Source: Acidobacteriota bacterium (GTDB lineage: Bacteria; Acidobacteriota; Terriglobia; Bryobacterales; Bryobacteraceae). From it: a stretch of DNA of 48,996 bases. Below, one piece after another: positions 34,124 through 45,962 of the stretch. Under the pieces are notes generated by a model, which searched no databases, was not told the origin of the DNA, and saw only the letters and a list, made by a program, of their open reading frames with translations. The DNA is taken from positions 1 through 48,996 of the forward strand of contig JANXLY010000366.1 of assembly GCA_025354885.1 (NCBI GenBank). The letters run 5' to 3'. The first letter of the stretch is position 1. Each line of letters begins with the position of its first letter. The position numbers and the translations under genes are program-made.

Positions 34124-37100
34124 GTGAAGTTCTGGCTATCCGTTTTGCTTGTTGGCCCTCTACTCAGTCAGCACTTTGTTGCTGATCGGCAATTGAAGGC
34201 CGACCATACTTATTCCGTCCAAATCAGTGGCGCCATCTCGAGGGAGACGGCACTTCGTTTTTCTTGCGGGAGCGGGCACTTGGAGAAGACGCTGCATTTG
34301 GGCGATCAGGACTGGAGCTTTGCATATCGTGCGGCGGACGACTGCCGATTTGCGGTTTCGCCGACTGGGTTGGTGCGCACAGTTGTGCATGACTACGGCA
34401 AGACCACACACCTCGAACAGGAACCCAATGATGAATGGTCGCAGGCGACACCCATTGTGTTGGGTGGAGTGATGTTCGCGACGGGAGACGACAGCCCGTA
34501 CCTGCCATTGCCGAGCGCTAAGCGAACTAAGCCTGAGGCAGAGTTTGGCAAGAGGGATGAGGACTGGTATAGATTTCGATTTGAGGGTGGGAAGGCGAAG
34601 CTGGTTGGGTTTCAAGTGGAGTTGATGGAGCGAGACAATTTGGCCGTGGATGTGTCGCTGTTTCGGGTGGTGAACGGGAAGACAGCGCTCTTCACTGAGG
34701 GAGAAGATCCGGTGTCGGTGCCGCACGAAGTGCAAGCGCTGCCAGGGAACAAATACACGACTCGCGTTTTGAGAGAAGCAGGCGATTACTATGTGCGGGT
34801 GGTGGCGAATCATCCGGAATACCGGTTGCGAACCAGGCTGTATGATGTGCCCTCCTATTCGGATCCAAAGCAAGCGGTAAGGGCGGGTGTCGATTATTTG
34901 ATGGGGGCGGGAGATTCCTGGCACGCGAATACGCCGCGACGCGGTGGAGTGTTTGACCGTGTGGCGAATGTACACCAGGAAACCTCGTTGTGCGTGGCTT
35001 GTCACGTGACGCATTTTTCTCAACGCGGGCAATTGTATGCAGCGCGGCAGGGCTATGGGGTGGAGTTGCGGAGTTCGCTGCAATTTTTGACTGAGCGCTT
35101 TTACAACAATCCGCGACCGCTTTATGGATTTGAGCAGGAGGGAGCAGTGTGGGCGCGAGTGATTTCAGCACCGGCGAATGTGCTCGGACGTATGTCGCAT
35201 CTGTTGAACGTTTACGAGGCGCAGGTCACTGGTGAGACAAGGCCAGGTTTTCACGACGGCGTTAAGAAATATTTGAAGCTTTACTACGACGGGCGGACGC
35301 AATTGCCACCGGATGAAACGAACGGCAATCAGCCACTGGTGAGCAATTATGAAGTGGCCTGGTATGCATGGGAAGTTACGAAGGATGGGGCGATTGCAAA
35401 ATTGCTGGAAGAAGACAATCACAAGAATTTGATTGATCTTTGCTATCAGACGTTAGGGCTTGCAGCGGTCGACAAGGTGAAGCATGCGGCGAAGATTGAG
35501 CGCAATGCCGTCAAGATCCTGGCGAACCAGCGGGAGACGGGGCAGTGGTCGATGAAGTTTGAAGTGAAGGAAAAGGACGTTGAGTTTATGACAGGCCATG
35601 CGCTGTGGGCGCTGGCTGCGGCGGGTGTGCCCAAGGAGAATCCGCAGGTGGCCAAAGGTCTGCGCTACCTGCTCAGCAGGCAACAGGAGTTTGGCGGGTG
35701 GCTCGATCCATTGCAGAGTTTCGAGAATTTCCGCACTCCGTTTCGAGAGACTCAGATGGCAGTGCTGGCGCTCAGCGCTTATTATCCTGCGGGTGAAGCA
35801 AAGCCGGGGTGGGGCTCGAAAGTCGCAAGCTTGAAGGTGGCCGGAGAAGAGTTGTTGCTGGCGCTTGACCAGGTTTGGGATCGACCCGAGGATGCAGTGC
35901 TTGGGCAACTGCGGCTACTGGCCGGGCATCGGGATGTGCTGGTGCGGCAGGCGGCTATCGAGGCATTGGGGCGACTTGCAATCGAAGAGGATCTGGAGTT
36001 GTTGAGTGCAGCACTGGGTGATTCGAGCAAGCTGGTCCAGCGCAGTGCGGCGTGGGGTGTGCGACAGGTGCTAAGTCGCAGAGCGAAGGGCAATGAGGTC
36101 TTGTTGAAGACATTTGCGAGTAAGGATCCGCGAGTAGAGTGGGGCGCGACGCGGGTGTTTGCTACACATTTTCGGGAGCTGGCGCGGGATGGGCGCTTTG
36201 CGGATGCGCTGATTTTGAAGACGGCTTCGCCGAGCGTGCCGGTGAAGGTGCAGGCGTGGAAGGGTTTGTGGCAGATGTGGTTCTGGAGCCCGGAAGATGG
36301 GGTAAAGAGCAGGATTGAAGATGCCTTTCTCGCCGGATTGAAGCAACCGCAACATGCGTGGGTGGAACGAAATCTGCGTGAGGGTTTGTACAATCTGGGT
36401 GATGAAAATATTCGTTACATGTACAACAACTGGGTGCCGCTTATGGCCCATGAGGCAGACCGGGAGCAGGTGGTTCGCGGGCGACTGAAGCATGAGGCGC
36501 GGCTGGCCGGGAAGTACTCGCGATTTCTTGAAACCGAGAATGATACGAACCGGAAACGCTTTCTTGCGGCAGTGACCGAGTTCCATTTGCGGCGCGCAGA
36601 TGCCTACGACCTGAAGGCCGATTCGCACGCTGTAGCGCCCGCCCTCTATAACCGGATTGGCAACGATATCGAACAGACAGTATTTTTCGGCGAGAGCAAT
36701 ACTCGATTCGCCAAGGCGCTGCTTCCGCTGGTCGTGAGCAAGGATGCTGAAATGCGACGCCTGGCCATGCAGGCGGTACTGATGACACGGGATGCGAAGT
36801 TTGGACTGGTGACCAAAGTGAGTGGGATGCCTGGTCCTGAGCGCGATCAATTGGTGGCAGTGGCCAAGAAGGATCCGGCCAATGAAGTGAACCTTGAGGT
36901 GTTGAAGGCCTTTAACTCTGCACCTCCCCGGCCGAAGTCTGCGACACAGGCTGGAGCAGTGCGCGGGCGGTATGTTGAGCGCCCGGATGAAAGCTATTTC
37001 AGAGGCTATGTGCAGCCGATTCTCGAGAAGCGGGGAAAGGATGGTTATGCTTGCGTGCAATGTCATGCAAGCCATGCGATCTTTGACGGGGGATTGGGGA

Positions 37101-37288
37101 CGGCGCTGAAGGTCGTGAACCTGGAGCAGCCCGAAGAGAGTCTGATATTGAAGAAGCCGATCTCGTCGGCCGAGAGTGAAGGTGTGGTGGGTAGCAATAC
37201 GCTGCCGCACGGCGGCGGCATTCGTTTTGAGAAGGATTCGCCCGAATACAACACGATCCTGAACTGGATCCGAGGAGCGAAACCCTGA
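34124..37288 (+). CDS. Large secreted protein: two CxxCH motifs, alpha-barrel and HEAT repeats
   Basis: A 1054-residue exported protein, not matched to one family. Domains in order: signal peptide (1-15); beta-rich N-terminal part with EQEPNDEWSQATPI, a pre-peptidase-like motif (about 95-250); a haem-c motif CVACH (Cys290, Cys293, His294); an alpha/alpha-barrel like that of terpene cyclases (about 315-560, with TGHALWALAA and RQQEFGGWLDP); HEAT-like repeats (about 590-760); and a C-terminal haem-c domain with CVQCH (Cys977, Cys980, His981). The start is GTG. It probably sits in the periplasm as an electron-transfer or peptide/glycan-binding protein. No catalytic Asp-rich cyclase motif is visible, so terpene chemistry is unlikely. 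It is coupled to the next gene by TGATG. Confidence 0.75.
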   Translation: MKFWLSVLLVGPLLSQHFVADRQLKADHTYSVQISGAISRETALRFSCGSGHLEKTLHLGDQDWSFAYRAADDCRFAVSPTGLVRTVVHDYGKTTHLEQEPNDEWSQATPIVLGGVMFATGDDSPYLPLPSAKRTKPEAEFGKRDEDWYRFRFEGGKAKLVGFQVELMERDNLAVDVSLFRVVNGKTALFTEGEDPVSVPHEVQALPGNKYTTRVLREAGDYYVRVVANHPEYRLRTRLYDVPSYSDPKQAVRAGVDYLMGAGDSWHANTPRRGGVFDRVANVHQETSLCVACHVTHFSQRGQLYAARQGYGVELRSSLQFLTERFYNNPRPLYGFEQEGAVWARVISAPANVLGRMSHLLNVYEAQVTGETRPGFHDGVKKYLKLYYDGRTQLPPDETNGNQPLVSNYEVAWYAWEVTKDGAIAKLLEEDNHKNLIDLCYQTLGLAAVDKVKHAAKIERNAVKILANQRETGQWSMKFEVKEKDVEFMTGHALWALAAAGVPKENPQVAKGLRYLLSRQQEFGGWLDPLQSFENFRTPFRETQMAVLALSAYYPAGEAKPGWGSKVASLKVAGEELLLALDQVWDRPEDAVLGQLRLLAGHRDVLVRQAAIEALGRLAIEEDLELLSAALGDSSKLVQRSAAWGVRQVLSRRAKGNEVLLKTFASKDPRVEWGATRVFATHFRELARDGRFADALILKTASPSVPVKVQAWKGLWQMWFWSPEDGVKSRIEDAFLAGLKQPQHAWVERNLREGLYNLGDENIRYMYNNWVPLMAHEADREQVVRGRLKHEARLAGKYSRFLETENDTNRKRFLAAVTEFHLRRADAYDLKADSHAVAPALYNRIGNDIEQTVFFGESNTRFAKALLPLVVSKDAEMRRLAMQAVLMTRDAKFGLVTKVSGMPGPERDQLVAVAKKDPANEVNLEVLKAFNSAPPRPKSATQAGAVRGRYVERPDESYFRGYVQPILEKRGKDGYACVQCHASHAIFDGGLGTALKVVNLEQPEESLILKKPISSAESEGVVGSNTLPHGGGIRFEKDSPEYNTILNWIRGAKP

Positions 37289-37953
37289 TGTTGCAGAGCC
37301 CGAGTGTGGCGTATGTGGCGCCATTTTTGACCTTTATCGTTATGCTGGTGATACAAAAGCAGCTTGCATTTTTGGGGGACTGGGAATACGCGGTACGTGT
37401 GGCGATTGTTGCGGGATCGATCTGGTATTTTTCGCGACGCGTGCTGGATTTCAAAGTACGTTATTTGCGTGGGAGTCTGGCAATCGGTATTGGCGCGTTC
37501 TTGCTTTGGATTGCTCCGGACACTCTGTTTCCGGGGTGGCGACAGCATTGGTTGTTCACCAATGTGGTTATGGGAGAGCTTCGCGTATCGCTCAGCGCCG
37601 AACAATTGTCGAGCCCGTTTTTGTTGTTGTTCCGGACGCTGAGTGCGACGCTCATGGTGCCGATTCTTGAGGAGTTGTTCTGGCGGGCGTGGATGTTGCG
37701 GTGGTTGGTGGAAAAGGATTTTGAGAAGCTGCCAATGGGGAGTTGTGACCGGCAATCTTTCTGGATTGTGGTAGCACTCTTCGCGATGGAGCACGGGCCC
37801 TATTGGGAGGTGGGTTTGCTGACGGGTTTGTTGTGGAACTGGTGGATGACGCGGACCAGGAGTCTAGGGGACCTGATCTTTGTCCACGGGGTGACGAATC
37901 TGGCGTTGAGCCTGTATGTGATCTGGTTGAAGAAATGGGAATTCTGGATGTAG
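37288..37953 (+). CDS. CAAX prenyl protease-related (CPBP family) membrane protein
   Basis: A 221-residue membrane protease-like protein with about seven helices. All CPBP active-site residues are present: Glu128-Glu129 with Arg133 in VPILEELFWRAW, His169 in FAMEHGPYW, and His200 with Asn204 in FVHGVTNLAL. It resembles the CAAX-protease-related group found with exosortase or PEP-CTERM systems. It overlaps the CxxCH/HEAT protein by one base and may process or protect it, or act on another membrane partner. No exosortase is seen here. Confidence 0.85.
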   Translation: MLQSPSVAYVAPFLTFIVMLVIQKQLAFLGDWEYAVRVAIVAGSIWYFSRRVLDFKVRYLRGSLAIGIGAFLLWIAPDTLFPGWRQHWLFTNVVMGELRVSLSAEQLSSPFLLLFRTLSATLMVPILEELFWRAWMLRWLVEKDFEKLPMGSCDRQSFWIVVALFAMEHGPYWEVGLLTGLLWNWWMTRTRSLGDLIFVHGVTNLALSLYVIWLKKWEFWM

Positions 37954-38280
37954 GCGGAGCCAGGCATCGAGGCAGCGCAGATCGCCCTTGATCCAGCACA
38001 TGTGAAGTGGCAGGCTCCTCCTTGATCTTGTAAAGACGAGGTTCCCTATTTCGGCCTCTTGCCCGAACAGGGATAGCAATGAATCCTAGTCTTCGAACCA
38101 GGCGTCCTTCCTGCTGAAGGTGTGCGCGAGCATCACTGCTTGTGAAGCTCCAGTTCGTTCGGCTTCCAGGATGGCCGAAGCTGAGCGATGTAGAAATTGG
38201 TATCTGATATTGTCTGGCGGCGGGCTTTCAAGGCCAGCACGAACCACGATCTGGCTGGGACCCACAACGGCATCTTGCAA
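37954..38280 (-). pseudogene. Remnant of a DUF6946-like gene with an in-frame TAG
   Basis: On the minus strand the segment IRYQFLHRSASAILEAERTG followed by QAVMLAHTFSRKDAWFED matches the C-terminal part of DUF6946-type proteins as I recall them. A TAG (38088-38086) interrupts it, replacing what is usually an aromatic codon. The same frame then continues SLLSLFGQEAEIGNLVFTR and LHMCWIKGDLRCLDAW, which again follows the family. The N-terminal half is absent or unrecognisable, and the upstream part runs into the pilin terminator. It fills the 380-base gap between the CAAX protease and the pilin. Family assignment is from memory of sequence patterns. Confidence 0.5.
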
Positions 38281-38309
38281 GTCATTCAGTCTGCGTGACG
38301 GAAAGAAAA

Positions 38310-38336
38310 GGTTCGAAAAGGTAAGCCCTCCGGGCT
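38310..38336 (-). terminator. Probable intrinsic terminator of the pilin-like gene
   Basis: On the minus strand AGCCC-GGA-GGGCT (38336-38324) begins inside the stop codon region and is followed by TTACCTTTT. The stem is short (5 bp) and the T-run is interrupted, so its strength is uncertain. Confidence 0.45.
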
Positions 38337-38839
38337 CATTTCTTTTCGGGAGTCTGCTTGTCGCTGGCGCCGATTTCGGAATCTTGAGCTGTGGCGGGTT
38401 CGTTTGAGAAACGGTTGCGGATGATCTGGGTCTGGTCGCTATAAAAGGTGCGGCTGCCGTTCGTGCCGAATTGCTTCGGTTGCCCGGAAACGACGTAGCC
38501 TTGGGGATTGCCTTGCACCGTAAACAGGTAACCGCCCTTGCGACCTTCGCCTAATTCGCGATCCAGAAGATCCGCGCCAGCTGGGCCGGCAGCGCCACTG
38601 GCGGGAGTGCCGAGTTCAGACAGCGTGGTGGCGTAGCGGCCGAATTGTGAATAGTATTGTGTCTGGGCGGTGTGGATCACTGAGACGGCCCGGATAGCGG
38701 CCGTTTCTTCCGCAAACATGCGGGCGCGGGTGAGGCGGGGGAGCGCTGCAGCCACGATGATCAGGATGATCGCAATGACGATCAGGAGCTCCGTAAGGGA
38801 GAAGCCACGACGGGATTGGCGCTGTAAGCGATTTCGCAT
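38336..38839 (-). CDS. Type IV pilin / type II pseudopilin-like protein
   Basis: A 167-residue protein with a class III signal: RRG12-F13SLTE17LLIVIAI, i.e. a prepilin peptidase cut before Phe13 and Glu at position +5, followed by a 20-residue hydrophobic helix. The rest is a small globular head with GRYATTLSELG and GYLFTVQGNPQGYVVSGQP, typical of major pseudopilins in Acidobacteria and Myxobacteria. ATG at 38839 is preferred because AGGA lies 5 bases upstream; an earlier GTG at 38854 would swallow that site. It stands alone, without assembly genes, 38 bases after kdsA. Confidence 0.88.
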   Translation of the reverse strand: MRNRLQRQSRRGFSLTELLIVIAIILIIVAAALPRLTRARMFAEETAAIRAVSVIHTAQTQYYSQFGRYATTLSELGTPASGAAGPAGADLLDRELGEGRKGGYLFTVQGNPQGYVVSGQPKQFGTNGSRTFYSDQTQIIRNRFSNEPATAQDSEIGASDKQTPEKK

Positions 38840-38876
38840 AAATATCCTACTCACAGTATCTGACGATTTCGGTTGG

Positions 38877-42062
<3,186 letters not shown>

Positions 42063-42123
42063 GCCAGGCAAGCATGTGGGGAACGAATTGTGAGCGGATT
42101 TTTGTGGAATCCGACGAGTAGCA

Positions 42124-42537
42124 TCAATTGGCGTCTGGGATGATCGCGATAGCCTCGACTTCGATCAAGGCTTCTGGCGGGAAGAGTTCCGCGACACCGG
42201 CCAGAGTGTTGGCTGGAGGGCGATCCTGATTCAAGTAGCGCGCACGGATTTCGCGGATCATCGGCAGTTGATCACCCTCGAAATTCTTGACATACCAGTT
42301 GATCTTGACAACCTGCGAAAAGCTGGCCCCGGCTGCGGCAAGCGCGTGCTGAAGGTTGAGCATGGCTTGCTCCAGCTGCACCCGAAGGTCGCCGACGCCA
42401 ACGATCTTGCCGTGTTTGTCCACTCCAATCTGGCCGGAGACAAAGACCATGGTGCCCGGTCGCGCCTTGACCACCTGGCTATAGCCGTTCGCTGGCGGGA
42501 GGTCTTCGGATTTGGGACATTCCACTGTGTCGTTCAT
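42124..42537 (-). CDS. ridA: RidA (YjgF) family protein
   Basis: A 137-residue RidA-fold protein. Typical segments are YSQVVKARPGTMVFVSGQIG, LQHALAAAGASFSQVVKINW and RPPANTLAGVAELFPPEALI with the closing EVEAIAIIP. Canonical RidA deaminates reactive enamines using an Arg near the C-terminus; here Arg lies in QDRPPANT. Divergent members have other roles, so deaminase activity is not certain. It lies 29 bases after selO on the same strand, possibly co-transcribed. Confidence 0.87.
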   Translation of the reverse strand: MNDTVECPKSEDLPPANGYSQVVKARPGTMVFVSGQIGVDKHGKIVGVGDLRVQLEQAMLNLQHALAAAGASFSQVVKINWYVKNFEGDQLPMIREIRARYLNQDRPPANTLAGVAELFPPEALIEVEAIAIIPDAN

Positions 42538-42566
42538 TTCCCAATGGTAGCGGCTGACGGCGAGGC

Positions 42567-44015
42567 TCAGGTGCCGCAGAAGGTGCGGTAGGGCTCGGCG
42601 TCGAGAGCGGCTGGCTTGGTGTAAGCATCAAAGCCCGGGCGCTCCGTGAAGGGCAGGCTGAGGACTTCGAGGAGGGTCTCGAAGGGCGCTAGGTCGTTCT
42701 GCTCCGTGGCGGCAGTGAGGGCAGCTTCCACCATGTGGTTGCGTGGGACATATAAAGGGTTTGATTTGAGGATGGTCGTGGCATCCGGTTTTCTATTGCG
42801 CCACTGTTCGGCCCAGACGTCATAGGGGGCAGGATCTTCGAAAAGAATCCGAATTTTGCCGTCGTCGCCAAGGGCGGCCTGAGCAAGCGCGCGGAAGGCG
42901 AGAGTGTAATCGACGCTTTGACTATCCATGGCAGAAAGGAAACCGTTTGCGAGATTGAGGTCCTCGGGATGCGGCGGGTCGGCGAGTCCGAGCTTTGTAC
43001 GCATTCCCTGGAGCCAGTATTCGTCGTAACGATCCGTGAAGGAATTGACCGCTGCCGTGGCTTCAGCAACGGCGGTACTTTCGTCGGTAGAGATGAGCGG
43101 CAATAAGGTCTCGGCGAGTCGGGCCAGGTTCCAACGGGCGATGATGGGCTGATTGCCATACGCATAACGGCCCTGGTGGTCGATGGAACTGAAGACGGTG
43201 CGGGGGCTGTAGCGGTCCATAAAGGCGCAGGGGCCGTAGTCGATAGTTTCCCCGGAGATGGCCATATTGTCTGTGTTCATGACTCCATGGATGAAGCCGA
43301 CATGCATCCAGCTTGCGATGAGGGCAGCCTGCCGGTCGCAGACGGCGTTGAGGAAGGCGAGGTAGGGGTTTGGCGTTGTTGCGAGAGCGGGATCATGACG
43401 GGCAATGGTGTAATCGGCAAGCTGTTTGACTTTACTGTAATCGCCGCGCGAGGCGAAGAACTGGAAGGTGCCCACACGGATGTGACTGGCGGCGACGCGA
43501 GTTAGAACTGCACCTGGTAAGGGCCTCTCGCGGAAAACCGGTTGGCCAGTCGAAACAGCGGCAAGGGCGCGGGTAGTCGGAATGCCGAGGGCATGCATTG
43601 CCTCGCCCATCAGATACTCGCGGAGGACGGGGCCGATGGCGGCCTTGCCGTCACCGCCACGAGAGAATGGAGTGCGTCCGGAGCCCTTGAGCTGGATGTC
43701 GCGGCGATTTCCGCTGGTATCGATCAACTCGCCTAGAAGAAGTGCGCGACCGTCACCGAGTTGTGGAACGAAGTTGCCGAATTGGTGGCCGGCGTAGGCT
43801 TGGGCTAACACTTCGGCACCCTGGGGAGCTTCGTTGCCTGAGAAGATATCGGCAGCGCTTTGCGAGTTGAGGGTATCGAGCCCGAGTTCTTTGGCCAGCG
43901 CCTGATTGAGTTTGATCAGTTTTGGTGCGGGAACTCGTTCGGCATTGGAGCGGGCATAGAAGCCCTCAAGGTCTCTCGCGTAGGTGTTGTCAAAGGAAAA
44001 TACTACATCGGGCAT
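42567..44015 (-). CDS. selO: SelO/YdiU family protein adenylyltransferase
   Basis: A 482-residue pseudokinase-fold enzyme. Bacterial SelO AMPylates proteins and is linked to oxidative stress. Characteristic parts are AYAGHQFGNFVPQLGDGRAL, IQLKGSGRTPFSRGGDGK (nucleotide-binding Lys), GFIHGVMNTDNMAI and IDYGPCAFMD (metal-binding Asp). The C-terminus ends YRTFCGT: in eukaryotes this position carries selenocysteine, here it is Cys. Length is that of the bacterial family. It follows the amidase gene by 16 bases and precedes ridA by 29. Confidence 0.94.
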   Translation of the reverse strand: MPDVVFSFDNTYARDLEGFYARSNAERVPAPKLIKLNQALAKELGLDTLNSQSAADIFSGNEAPQGAEVLAQAYAGHQFGNFVPQLGDGRALLLGELIDTSGNRRDIQLKGSGRTPFSRGGDGKAAIGPVLREYLMGEAMHALGIPTTRALAAVSTGQPVFRERPLPGAVLTRVAASHIRVGTFQFFASRGDYSKVKQLADYTIARHDPALATTPNPYLAFLNAVCDRQAALIASWMHVGFIHGVMNTDNMAISGETIDYGPCAFMDRYSPRTVFSSIDHQGRYAYGNQPIIARWNLARLAETLLPLISTDESTAVAEATAAVNSFTDRYDEYWLQGMRTKLGLADPPHPEDLNLANGFLSAMDSQSVDYTLAFRALAQAALGDDGKIRILFEDPAPYDVWAEQWRNRKPDATTILKSNPLYVPRNHMVEAALTAATEQNDLAPFETLLEVLSLPFTERPGFDAYTKPAALDAEPYRTFCGT

Positions 44016-44031
44016 GAACTTTGAGTATGAA

Positions 44032-45501
44032 CTACAGGGCTATCGTTGGGCGTCGGCGGGCGTGGTTGGTGGCTTGCTCGTAGGCGTGAGCGATTTGGAG
44101 GACGCTGAAATCCTGGTTGTGGCGACCGACAATCTGGATGCCGACGGGGAGACCTTCTGGTGTGAACCCGGCAGGGACAGAGATGGCTGGGTTACCAACT
44201 GTCGAGATGTACCAGCAGGACTTCATCCAGTCGATGTAGTTTGCAAAGCGGGTGCCATTGATCTCTGTTGGGTAAGGGATCTTTACATCAAAGGCAGGAA
44301 GTTGCGTCGTGGGAAGGATGAAGTAGTCGTAGCGCGTGAGAAAAGTCTGGAAACTGCGCCAAGCCTGCGCGTGGAGGGTTTCGGCCTTAGCAATATCAGC
44401 GGCGCTGAGCTTGAGGCCAGCCTCGACTTCCTGCAGCAGCGTGTCCTTGTAGAGCGAGCGCATCGTGCGGATGCGGTCTCCATGGGTGGAAGCGGATTTC
44501 CATGCGCGGAGTGTTTTGAAGGCAAAGTCGGCGGCTGTGAAATCTGGCTCTGCCTGTTCGACGATGCAGCCTAGGCTTTCAAAGACCTTGCGCTGCGCAT
44601 CGATTACCGTGAGCGTGCGGGGATCAAAGGGGATGCCACCGAGGTTCTTGAACCAGGCAACGCGCGTTCCTTTGACACTGCGTTTGAGGTCTTGACGAAA
44701 GGTGGAGCCAGGTTCGGGGAGAGACAAGGGCGCGGCAGGGTGCGGGCCGGCGATTGCGCTCAGAAGCAGCGCGAGGTCGGCGACGGAGCGAGCCATGGGG
44801 CCGCTTGTGCTGAGAGTGAACCAGGCGAAGGGGGCGAGCGGATCTGGAACACGGCAGGGGGAAGGGCGGAAGCCAACGACATTGCAAAAGGAAGCAGGGT
44901 TGCGCAGGGAGCCGCCCATGTCGCTACCGTCGGCGATGGGCAACATTCCGGAAGCGAGAGCAACGGCCGCGCCACCGCTTGAGCCACCGCAGGTTTTGGT
45001 GGTGTCATAGGGGTTCAGCGTCGCGCCAAAGACCGTGTTGAAAGTCTGCGAACCAGCTCCGAATTCTGGTGTATTTGTCTTGCCCAGGGTGACTGCCCCC
45101 GCAGCGTGGATTCGCTCGATGATTAGGTCGTCGGCACCCGGGATCTGGTCTTTGAAGATGGGAGAGCCCTGGGTAGTGCGAATGCCCTTCGTATTGACAA
45201 GATCTTTGTGGGCTATGGGTAGCCCATGGAGTGGGCCGAGGAGTGAGCCCTTGGCCTGGAACTCGTCTGCGGCAAGAGCACTTTTTGCCGCCTGGTCTGC
45301 GACGAGAGTCACGATTGCATTGAGCTTGGGGTTGATGCGTTCGATTTGCTTGAGGTGGGCGGCGAGCAGTTCGCGGGCAGACAGTTTCTTAGAGCGAATC
45401 AACTGGGCGAGGTTGGTTGCACTCTCGAAGCAGAGCTCGCTCGAAGGGGCGGCATAGAGAGCAGTGGCGATGGGAAGAAGTGCTTCGCGGCGGGTGTGCA
45501 T
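44032..45501 (-). CDS. Amidase signature family enzyme
   Basis: A 489-residue amidase. The Ser-cis-Ser-Lys triad is visible: Lys99 in GLPIAHKDLVNTKG, CGGSSGGAAVALASG (171-185) and the nucleophile Ser198 in GSDMGGSLRNPA. The N-terminus (TRREALLPIATALYAA) looks like a weak Tat-like signal. Hydrolysis of an amide bond is confident, the substrate is not: the family includes indoleacetamide, nicotinamide-like and peptide amidases. It starts 77 bases after the Dabb protein stop, and a terminator lies between, so it probably has its own promoter close to or overlapping that hairpin. Confidence 0.87.
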   Translation of the reverse strand: MHTRREALLPIATALYAAPSSELCFESATNLAQLIRSKKLSARELLAAHLKQIERINPKLNAIVTLVADQAAKSALAADEFQAKGSLLGPLHGLPIAHKDLVNTKGIRTTQGSPIFKDQIPGADDLIIERIHAAGAVTLGKTNTPEFGAGSQTFNTVFGATLNPYDTTKTCGGSSGGAAVALASGMLPIADGSDMGGSLRNPASFCNVVGFRPSPCRVPDPLAPFAWFTLSTSGPMARSVADLALLLSAIAGPHPAAPLSLPEPGSTFRQDLKRSVKGTRVAWFKNLGGIPFDPRTLTVIDAQRKVFESLGCIVEQAEPDFTAADFAFKTLRAWKSASTHGDRIRTMRSLYKDTLLQEVEAGLKLSAADIAKAETLHAQAWRSFQTFLTRYDYFILPTTQLPAFDVKIPYPTEINGTRFANYIDWMKSCWYISTVGNPAISVPAGFTPEGLPVGIQIVGRHNQDFSVLQIAHAYEQATNHARRRPTIAL

Positions 45502-45520
45502 TGACTGAAGAGTTTAACAG

Positions 45521-45549
45521 AAAAAGGCGCTAGCCTTGCAGCCAGCGCC
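45521..45549 (-). terminator. Intrinsic terminator of the Dabb-protein transcript
   Basis: On the minus strand GGCGCT-GG-C...GC-TAGCGCC forms a stem of six G/C-rich pairs, a mismatch and two more pairs around a six-base loop, immediately followed by five T residues. It lies 30 bases after the stop of the Dabb gene (45579) and 20 bases before the amidase ATG. Confidence 0.75.
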
Positions 45550-45578
45550 CTTTCAGCTTGTTCAAAGAAAGTGATGTA

Positions 45579-45962
45579 TTAGTTGGTGATGTCGTGGGTG
45601 TTCGAGAGTTCACGAACGGGGATCCAGACCTTGTACCATTCCTTCTGCTCAGGGGAATCGGTGTATTTCTTGAGGGCTTCGACGCTCTCGAATTCCATTA
45701 CGAGGACGTGAGTGAACTTGGCTGCTCCACCTTGTACGGTGATGGGGTTGAGCCAGACGTTCTTGATGCCCTTGTACTTGCCGGCGACTGTTTCGATGGC
45801 GGCGATAGCAGCGGCGATGTCTTCTTTTTTTGCGTCATCCTTAAACTTGACGTTGATCACGTGGATGACGGTCTTGGGACGATTCGCTGCCATTGCCTGA
45901 CCGCCCAGGAGGGCAAAGGTCATGGTTGCAGCGATCAGCATTCTACGCATTGGGTTCAGCAT
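45579..45962 (-). CDS. Secreted Dabb (stress-responsive alpha/beta-barrel) protein
   Basis: A 127-residue protein with a signal peptide (1-25, cut after GQAMA) and a Dabb domain: VIHVINVKFKDDAKKEDIAA, the Lys-rich loop AGKYKGIKNVW, HVLVMEFESVEALKKYTDSP and the ending EWYKVWIPVRE. Dabb domains dimerise into a beta-barrel and often bind small hydrophobic molecules. Why this one is exported is unclear. ATG at 45962 was preferred, with AAGGA about 10 bases upstream; ATG at 45950 is an alternative. It overlaps the preceding small gene by 20 bases. Confidence 0.85.
   Translation of the reverse strand: MLNPMRRMLIAATMTFALLGGQAMAANRPKTVIHVINVKFKDDAKKEDIAAAIAAIETVAGKYKGIKNVWLNPITVQGGAAKFTHVLVMEFESVEALKKYTDSPEQKEWYKVWIPVRELSNTHDITN

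Noticed and set aside
38086-38088. The TAG in the DUF6946-like remnant as a pyrrolysine codon
   Set aside because: The N-terminal half of the gene is missing, so ordinary decay explains the stop.
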